From NCBI RefSeq assembly GCF_020360975.1, contig NW_025408669.1, positions 5,704,001 to 5,768,000 on the forward strand: a DNA stretch of 64,000 bases, in the 5' to 3' direction. Position numbers and translations under genes: made by a program. The notes under the pieces are model-generated. The model saw nothing but the letters and a program-made list of their open reading frames with translations, ran no database searches and was not told the DNA's origin. Of the stretch, positions 57,349 through 64,000 are shown in pieces. This DNA comes from Hirsutella rhossiliensis. Taxonomy: Eukaryota > Ascomycota > Sordariomycetes > Hypocreales > Ophiocordycipitaceae. Numbering within the stretch: position 1 is the first letter of the stretch; every line of letters begins with the position of its first letter.

Positions 57349-60042
57349 TCAGTCCACCTTGCCGCACCGCTGGTTTCCTGCGGCACTCGTCTCATGCCCT
57401 GGGACTCGGCGACGGCTTGCCCCAATTCGTCTTGTCGTCGGCGGCACCCTGTTTTGCATCAAAGTCTCAGCCCAATTCTGCAAGCCACCTGGATATGGGC
57501 GGCTCGGCAGCAAGCGACGAGATCCGCATGAGCGGCTTACCTGCTCAATCAGCTTTCGCCCAATAAGTATTGTGTCATCCATGCCCCGTTGGCGCTGCCA
57601 AAACCTGTCCAATCGTGTCCAATCGTCAGCGCTGCCACAGCTTGTCAGGCCGTTCGTCCCGTGTCGGGGACTTACATCTCCTCCGGCGTTCCCTGTCGTC
57701 GGATCGAGGACTGACGCGCTTCCTCCTCGAGCGTCTCTCTCGTAATCTTGTCCGTAGTCTCGACCCCAGGCGCCCAAGAACGCTCCAGTCCGTATTTGCC
57801 CAGGTTTTCCTGTAGCAGCCTCTTCTTCATTAAGTATCGCTCCTTGCGCTCCTGCTGCAGGCCCGGGCTCTCCAGCTTCTTCATGACATACCGCACCGCC
57901 AGCTGGACGAGCAGATAAAAGTGCTCGGCCAGGAGGACGCTGAGGAGACCTCCCCACGCTGTGAGCCGAGACGCCGCCCCGCCGGAGCCGTTTCGGGTGT
58001 TGCTGCAAAGGTATACAATGGCGCTGCTGGTGATGCTGCCGAGCCACGAGAGAAAACCGAGCGCCGTGAGCCAGGTCCCGATGGAGTCCGATCGCCACGG
58101 GATGGGACGCTTGCAGCTGATGGCAATCTTCAAGGCGTCGGAGCGCAGCTCGACCCAGTTGTTGATGAAAAAGCAGCTGGCCGCCAACGGCCATGCCACG
58201 GAGAAGAGCGAAAGATAACCTAGTCACGTCGCGTCAGCGGCCCGTGCCCCTCATCCCGCGCGGCCGTCGTCGAAACGTACCGTACTGCATGACCATCTCT
58301 CGGTAGTCCCCGGTCACGTCGTAGGCCTCAAGCTCGCACTCGTTTCGGACTCGCTCCAAGAACTCGGCTTCCTCGGCGTGGTCCTGCGCATGGGCGGTCC
58401 CCTTGGAGTGAAACTGCTTGGCCTTGACAACCGCCTTATGGGTCACATATGGCACAATGACCTCGGTGGCAAAATTGACAATCTGGGCGGTAACGGTGAA
58501 GTAAAACATCTGGCTGCTGATGCGCTGGGGGTTGATCTGGAAGTGCTGTGTCGGGAGGGACTTGTCGCTGAATGTCACCGCCTGGGCCGTCTTCTTCCAA
58601 AACTCGAGCAGCGGAACGAGCATCTCGCCAAAGGGGATGTAGACAAATGCCGTAAACAGGAGAGCCATGTAAGAGGTCATGAAGTTGAGGACAAACTGCT
58701 TCTGGATGAGAGCAGCGTTGTGGGCTAAGGTTGAAATTGGCCAATTAGTATGGTTGCAAAATGCTATTTGGGGATTAGCAGCTCACCGTCGGTAGTCTCA
58801 TAGTTTTCTCTCTCGGTCAATACGTTGGCCGCGCCCATTAGGACGCTGGAAAATGCGGGCGTAAAGATGACCAACAGAACGGTGGGCAAGAATGCCTGTT
58901 CTTGTCAACGGACCGAGTCAGGTGGCCTTTGAGCGCCGTTGACTCACCAAATACTGCTTAAAGGGGCCGTCGTATACCTCGTTGATGAATATCTCGAGAG
59001 AGTTGCATAGAACGACGAGCCCCCCTAGGACCAGGACGCAGGCAAAAGCAAAAGGAATCTGGAGCAGCTGCGTCTGTAACCTTTTGGCGAAGGGGTATAT
59101 CTTCCTGGGCTCTCCCGTCACCGCATCTTCCGCCTCAAATTCCCATTTAAATTCTGGGCGCTGATGTTCGATGGAAGAGACGCCGCGGACGCCCCACTGA
59201 ATAGCCAAGTCGACCTCTCTCTGCTTCCAGTACTCGAAGAAGACGACGGACCAGAGACCGCAGCCGAGGGCGTAGAAGTAGGAGAACTGGCCGAGGAGCA
59301 GCCAAGCAGCGAACCCCAAGGCAGAGGGAAAGATGAGGAAGCGCAGGTAACTGCGTAGAAAGGCAAAGTAGAAGGCGACCTTTTCCCCAAACTTGTTGCG
59401 GATCTCATCGATGTCTGCTTGCTCGAGGATATACTTTTTGCTCCACTTTTGTATCCAAGCCTTGTTGAAGGGCTGGTCATGGAGCGGGAAGACGGACGCG
59501 ACATACTTGCTCCCTTGGCTTGCCTCGCCGACGCCCGCGCCACCCTCGTTGATGGGCCGGGTGATGAGGTCGTGGACAAGGCGCAGGCGCTCGGCCTCGG
59601 TGACGGGCTCGTCTTTGAAGGCGCGAGAGGCCTCCGTCTCGGGGCCTGAGATGCGAACGCCGTGGAGCCAGTCCTGCAGACGGGCTCGGTAGATTTGCTG
59701 GCTGAGGAGGTCCTGGGAGGCGATTTTGACAAAGATGAGCAGTGAGTCGTTGTCGCCGTTGCGGACTTCGGTGGTAAGGCCGACGTTGGTCAGGGCCTGG
59801 ACGAGCCGGACGAAGCCGGCCTCGGCCTCGGCTCTCTCTGTAGCAGGAGTTGAGCAGGTGAGTCGAAGGGGAGCAGGCGGCCCGACGACATACCCTTTGG
59901 CGGCACCTTGAAGTGGATGACATAATCGACGCTGGAGGAGCAAGATACGCGTCAGCCTCTTCCAATGAGCGTGATGCAGTGCGGCCTACCCCAGGTTGCG
60001 CTGGTCACGGCCATCGCCGGAGCGGCCGCTCAGGCTCGTCAT
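57349..60042 (-). CDS. Anoctamin/TMEM16-family lipid scramblase or channel (Ist2-like)
   Basis: Eight exons: 60,042-59,990, 59,931-59,894, 59,837-58,948, 58,895-58,787, 58,724-58,281, 58,219-57,676, 57,604-57,541 and 57,477-57,349. The product is about 756 residues, near the 735 of Nectria nhTMEM16, a calcium-activated lipid scramblase. The N-terminal cytosolic domain (VDYVIHFKVPPKERAEAEAG) is followed by about ten membrane helices. Family segments include YFAFLRSYLRFLIFPSALGF, FEYWKQREVDLAIQWGV, FVLNFMTSYMALLFTAFVYI and FFINNWVELRSDALKI. By homology it sits in the plasma membrane or cortical ER. All splice phases agree. The last exon is least certain, because another frame downstream also looks protein-like. 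Confidence 0.9.
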
Positions 60043-60736
60043 TGTGAAGCCACGAGCAGCGAGGTGACGGGCAGCGAGGTGACGGAGTGGGCGAAATCAC
60101 GAGCAGCGACGTGAGCGGGAGGTGGCTGGTCGTCTCGAAACTGGTTGAAGCCGCAGTGACGGACGCAGATGCAGCTGCCAGAGTTTTTGCTCGCCGGGAG
60201 AGAAGGAATTGACGCTCAAAAAGGCTGCTGGAAGAGAGGAAGAGAGAAAGTTGAGCGGACCAAGCGAGCTCTCCAGAGGACAGGAGGGGCAAGACGTCAT
60301 CCAAGGTCTCGATTCGGCGGAGCTTCAGCTGGACCGGGGTAATGCACAGTGCTGTACAGTGCAGTGCGGCAGTGGTCCCTGCATGCTGACCGATTGGGTT
60401 GGGGGGGGTTCGATGCGGGACCCCCCAGTCCCCCCTTACCAGGCGTTCCGAGCTACAGGGTAAGCTCCCAAAGTACCCATCAAGGTACCTTGTCCCGCAG
60501 CTCTCCCCTGTCATGACGTCGATGCCTTGGCGTTCAGCTGCAACACCTGCCAGCTCTCAATTCCACCACCACCACAGCACCGCGCCACCGCAAGGCGCCA
60601 ACGCAACGCTCCGACTCGCCTCGCCCAACGACAAAACGCCTCGGCGCCATTCTGACGCCTGGGCAGGTGTGGACTGGAAAAAAGGAAGAGAAGAAAAGAA
60701 AAGGAAGAGAGAGAGAGGGCGGAAAAAGGGGCCGCC
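60043..60736. promoter_or_regulatory. Divergent promoter region between anoctamin and metallophosphoesterase genes
   Basis: 694 bp between two divergent start codons. Contains A/G-rich sequence directly upstream of 60,737 (ggaaaaaaggaagagaag) and G/C homopolymers at about 60,400-60,435. No specific factor site is assigned. Confidence 0.55.
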
Positions 60737-61895
60737 ATGGGCTTGCTCGCCTGCCTCGGCCTCCGCCGCCGCGATGCCTTCGACAACCTCACTCTTATCG
60801 ACCACCTTCTCTCGCCCCTCACCCTCCTCGTCTCACTCTTCTACCGTCTTGTCCTCCTCCTCCGCGGCGCCCCCTTCCACCCGCCCCGCAACAAGCCCCC
60901 CGTCCGCGTCGTCTGCATCTCCGACACGCACGACCACATCGTCGACGTGCCCGCCGGCGACATCCTCATCCACGCCGGCGACCTCACCATCGACGGCTCC
61001 GCCCACTCCATTCAGAAGCAGCTCGACTGGCTCAAGAGCTTGTCGCACCAGGTCAAGGTAGTCGTCGCCGGCAACCACGATGGTTTCTTCGATGCGAACA
61101 CGCACTCAGACGGCCAAGTCCGCCCACGCGACGTCCTCGACCTCGCCGGCCTGCTCTATCTCCAGGGCGACCTGACGGTGCAGGAAGTCAAGGGCCGGCG
61201 TCTGGCCATTTTTGGCGCCCCCGACATTCCAGAGTGCGGCCCCAGCAGCTTCGCGTGAGTCGCCGTGGTTTCCAGAGTGCGGCATCTCATACATACACAG
61301 AGACCAGCCTCCCCATCTTCCTTCCCTATCGAGTAATCCCACTTTGCTGTCAATGCTGACACGACTGGCCTCTTCTAGGTTTCAGTACACGCCCGCCAGG
61401 CAACCCTGGTTCAGTAGAATTCCTCCCCAGACGGACATTCTCGTCACCCACAGCCCTCCCGTACGAACAAGATGCCATCCTCTCCTACCGTAGTGTAGAC
61501 TTGCTGAACACGCAGGCTTCACATAGAAATACCACCTTGACCTCGGCAACGGCTGCCCTCACCTGCTACGCGAGGTCTGGCGCGTCAAGCCCCGCCTCCA
61601 CGTCTTCGGCCACGTCCACTGCGCCTACGGCTCCGAGCCCGCCTACTTTGACCACCTGCAGCTCGCCTACGAGCGCCTGCTCTCGCGCCCCCGCCGCGGC
61701 CCCATCTGCGACCTAGTTACCACCGAGGCCTGGCTCGATGTGCTCCGCGTGCTCTTCCACGGCGTCCACAGCGTGCTCTGGAAGTGGTTCATGGGTGGGC
61801 CCGGCAGTAACCACGGTGGCCTGATGGTCAACGCGGCGCAAATGTACAAGAACTCGGGCCGGGTCAAGAGCCGCGCCGTTGTCGTCGATATCTAG
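60737..61895 (+). CDS. Calcineurin-like metallophosphoesterase, MPPED1/2 (239AB) type
   Basis: Three exons: 60,737-61,254, 61,379-61,460 and 61,527-61,895. The product is 322 residues. Family members are two-metal phosphoesterases. The metal-binding signature is complete: D-x-H in ISDTHDH (residues 63-65), GD in HAGDL (81-82), GNHD (112-115), VTHSPP (~195-200) and GHVH (228-231). A hydrophobic stretch at 21-42 could be a membrane anchor. The substrate is unknown. The second acceptor is taken at acatag (61,526), giving HSPPKYHLDLG as in the family. An alternative acceptor 11 nt upstream (cgcag) would shift the frame. Confidence 0.9.
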
Positions 61896-62372
61896 GTTTC
61901 CTCTGCTTCGTTGGATGTCCCGATGACTCTTTCATCCATCGCCTCTTTGCCCTTGAGTTGTAGTGGACCACGTCAGCGTCCCCAACGACGCTGGATGTCA
62001 CGGCGAGGCAAGAAGCATGCCCGATGAAAATGGACGAGAGTCATGAAAATGATAAAAGTACCTGATCATGCCTGATGCTTCTTCATTGTGAAGACCTATA
62101 CCTATCTATGTAGACGAAGAGTGCTATCCCTTCGCACATAAAACACGCTATCAAGGCCATCCAGACGCAGACAGGGAGCAAGTATAGGAGATGGTATATA
62201 ACTCGTAAATTAGTCGTCGTCGTCGTCGTCGTCGTCATCGGCATTATGTGATATCTGTTTCCCAATCTGATACAGAACTGATGCGCCGTCGCCTGTCCGC
62301 TTCATCAGTAAAAAGAAAATCCACATAATCTCAAAGCCTGGTTGCTTTTCCTCCCTCGTTGTGCCAGTGTTC
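61896..62372. other. Convergent 3' region
   Basis: 477 bp between converging genes. Holds the (GTC)8 microsatellite and AT-rich presumed 3' UTR sequence. No gene seen. Confidence 0.6.
62213..62236. repeat. (GTC)8 microsatellite
   Basis: Eight exact gtc units followed by atc. Confidence 0.95.
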
Positions 62373-63986
62373 TTATAGCACAATCGCCACGGCCAACGCG
62401 GCCGCACAGAGCGTCGCCGCGAGCCTCACTGTGCCCCGCATTCCCGGCGCTGCTGCCACCAACATTGGCGAGCCGATGCGTACGTCCTCCTCTGGTGCTA
62501 AAGCCTTCTCCGGGCTTTGTGAGTATGGATGTCCCTCTGAAGCCTTGGAGTTGCGGGTGCGGTCGTCCGGCTTTCCAGACCCTTCCGAAGATCCTGTGCT
62601 TGGCGCGTTTCCAGGGCCCTGCGAGTGATTCGAGCCTCCAGATTTCCCGGAGTCTTCCGAATTTCCAGAGCCCTCTGAGCTACCAGGGCCCCCTGAAGAT
62701 CCCGGGCTCTCCAAGTTAATAGACCCCCCCGAGACGTGAGGGCTCGCCGAGTTCTGAGGAATAGCCAAATTTCCAGGGCGCTGCGAGTTTCCAGAGCCTT
62801 GCAAGGTTCCAGGATCCTCTAGGTTTCCGCGGCCCCGAGGGTTTCCAGACCCTTTCGAGTTTTCAGGGTCCCGCGAGTTATTCAAGCTCCCAGATTTTCT
62901 GGGGCCATCCGAATTTCTAGACCCCTGTAAGCTACCAGGACCCCCCAAAGATCCCGAGCTCTCCAAGTTACTAGAGCCCCCCGATACGTCAGGACTCGCT
63001 GAGCTTCGAGGAACACCCAACCTTCCAGGGCGCTGCGAGCTTCTAGAGCCTTGCAGGGTTCCAGGACTATCCAGGTTTCCGCGGCCTTGATGTTTTCCAG
63101 ATCCTTGCGAAGTTCCAGGACCCTCCAAGTTTCTGCTGCTCTGAGAGTCTCCAGAGACCGGCAGGTCCCGAGGGCTCTCCGAATATCCAGATCTCTCCAA
63201 ATTGCTAAGAGCCTCGGGATTTCTAGGGCTTCCCGAGTCGCCAGGACCCGCCCACTCCCCAGAGCCCCCCGAGAAACCAGGGCTACCCTGGCTTCGGGAA
63301 TTCCGAGATCCCTGTGAAACTTGCCCAGAAACTAAACGCGCCGTCTCCGAGTCGTCGTTCACAGTCATGGGCTTCGAGACGCGGTTGCCAGCAACCATCT
63401 GCTGAGGCACCTGAGGAGGAACCGTGAAAGTCGTCGGCGAGGGCTCAGCTATGGCCCCGCTCCCCTTCCCTTGTTTCAAGTCACATTCCTTGACGTACAC
63501 TGTGGTGATGCCGGGCGTTTGCTGCGCAGCGGCAGCGGCCGACCTTGACGCTGCTGGATTTTTCGCCGCCAAGCTCAATGGTCTTTGGTAGTTAGCCGCC
63601 GAGCTTGATATCTCTGGGTTATTCGCCGCGGCGCGTGACGCCTCTGGGCGATTCGTCGTCGTCTTAGACATATCCTGATACGTAAACTTGGGCCTGGCCC
63701 CATACTTCATCGGCTTATCCGACGTCAAGGCCCCGCCCGTTACATAGGATCCCCTACCCGCCGCCGACCCAGTCGCCGACTGCAACGGGTAGGCAGTCCT
63801 GTACGCCGTCGCCGTGACGAGCAGAACCAGGCGCGTCCCGGTCCCCCGAGATGCCATTGGCGGAGGCGGAGGCGCCAGCACGGCCGGAGGGACAGGCTCT
63901 GTCACGTCGCCGTACACGGAGAGGAGGTACGTGCTGGGAAGATTTCGTCGCCGAGCACGCCCTGCCGGAGCGCGCACGTAGTTCAT
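62373..63986 (-). CDS. Ser/Gly/Pro-repeat GPI-anchored wall-type protein (5' end uncertain)
   Basis: A continuous frame ending at 62,373 and open to the window edge, so the gene may begin outside. The C-terminus is a GPI-attachment signal: small residues, then a hydrophobic end (RLAATLCAAALAVAIVL). The middle is a low-complexity Ser/Gly/Pro/Asn domain built from short G-x-G-x-S-x-x-S-G-N units. It contains two ~84-residue tandem copies, each starting RGNL-x-x-PGTLQGS. The region before it is Ala/Thr-rich. An internal ATG at 63,857 (MASRGTGTRLVLLVTATA) begins a plausible signal peptide and may be the true start; 63,986 is the furthest in-window ATG. A cell-surface or wall role is inferred from composition only. 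Confidence 0.6.
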   Translation of the reverse strand: MNYVRAPAGRARRRNLPSTYLLSVYGDVTEPVPPAVLAPPPPPMASRGTGTRLVLLVTATAYRTAYPLQSATGSAAGRGSYVTGGALTSDKPMKYGARPKFTYQDMSKTTTNRPEASRAAANNPEISSSAANYQRPLSLAAKNPAASRSAAAAAQQTPGITTVYVKECDLKQGKGSGAIAEPSPTTFTVPPQVPQQMVAGNRVSKPMTVNDDSETARLVSGQVSQGSRNSRSQGSPGFSGGSGEWAGPGDSGSPRNPEALSNLERSGYSESPRDLPVSGDSQSSRNLEGPGTSQGSGKHQGRGNLDSPGTLQGSRSSQRPGRLGVPRSSASPDVSGGSSNLESSGSLGGPGSLQGSRNSDGPRKSGSLNNSRDPENSKGSGNPRGRGNLEDPGTLQGSGNSQRPGNLAIPQNSASPHVSGGSINLESPGSSGGPGSSEGSGNSEDSGKSGGSNHSQGPGNAPSTGSSEGSGKPDDRTRNSKASEGHPYSQSPEKALAPEEDVRIGSPMLVAAAPGMRGTVRLAATLCAAALAVAIVL

Positions 63987-64000
63987 GCGCGTCACGTTTG

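Noticed and set aside
1..64000. CRISPR arrays, bacterial operons, riboswitches
   Set aside because: Intron-containing eukaryotic genes and RIP exclude a prokaryotic origin; the tandem repeats seen are mini- or microsatellites without spacers.

Overview
The window comes from a filamentous ascomycete (Pezizomycotina, most likely a Sordariomycete of the Hypocreales type). Genes are split by short 50-145 bp GT..AG introns. Coding DNA is GC-rich and the intergenic DNA contains pyrimidine tracts. Recognisable products are fungal or pan-eukaryotic: Bfr1, RPB5, tubulin cofactor D, GH76, anoctamin/TMEM16, a fungal rhodopsin-like membrane protein and an ABCC transporter. The first 19.75 kb is AT-rich and nearly free of CA and TG dinucleotides, which is the signature of repeat-induced point mutation (RIP), a process specific to filamentous ascomycetes. 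All assignments are from reading the sequence; no database search was possible.

Positions 1-19,755 are a graveyard of mobile DNA with no intact genes. It holds a complete but RIP-killed Ty1/Copia element on the minus strand (4,540-10,512: 568-bp LTRs, AATTA target duplication, primer site matching the anticodon arm of initiator tRNA-Met). It also holds a complete but RIP-killed Ty3/Gypsy chromovirus on the plus strand (10,839-18,696: 455-bp LTRs, GCCCC target duplication, chromodomain, antisense accessory frame near its 3' end). Three copies of an unusual ~750-780 bp tRNA-headed, (TAA)n-tailed, SINE-like repeat are present (520-1,303 minus; 3,115-4,340 plus; 10,571-19,193 plus), each flanked by 12-13 bp target duplications. 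The Gypsy element sits inside the third copy. A ~476-bp element with TCGCGAAG inverted ends, which escaped RIP, sits inside the second.

Positions 19,756-31,900 are a transition zone. It contains a small secreted protein gene (20,854-21,141), an ABCC multidrug transporter pseudogene (22,669-27,770) with four independent lesions, an unrecognised one-helix reading frame (28,700-29,353), and long stretches without recognisable genes.

Positions 31,900-64,000 are ordinary gene-containing euchromatin: a conserved fungal protein of unknown function (31,989), Bfr1 (33,893) divergent from RPB5 (36,349), a seven-helix rhodopsin-like membrane protein (37,993), tubulin-folding cofactor D (42,520), a secreted GH76 enzyme (47,281), an SH3-domain protein (52,496), an anoctamin-family scramblase/channel (57,349), an MPPED-type metallophosphoesterase (60,737), and a Ser/Gly/Pro repeat wall-type protein with a GPI signal running to the window edge (62,373). 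These genes share no obvious pathway. Most are housekeeping functions, and the secreted or membrane proteins lie among them.
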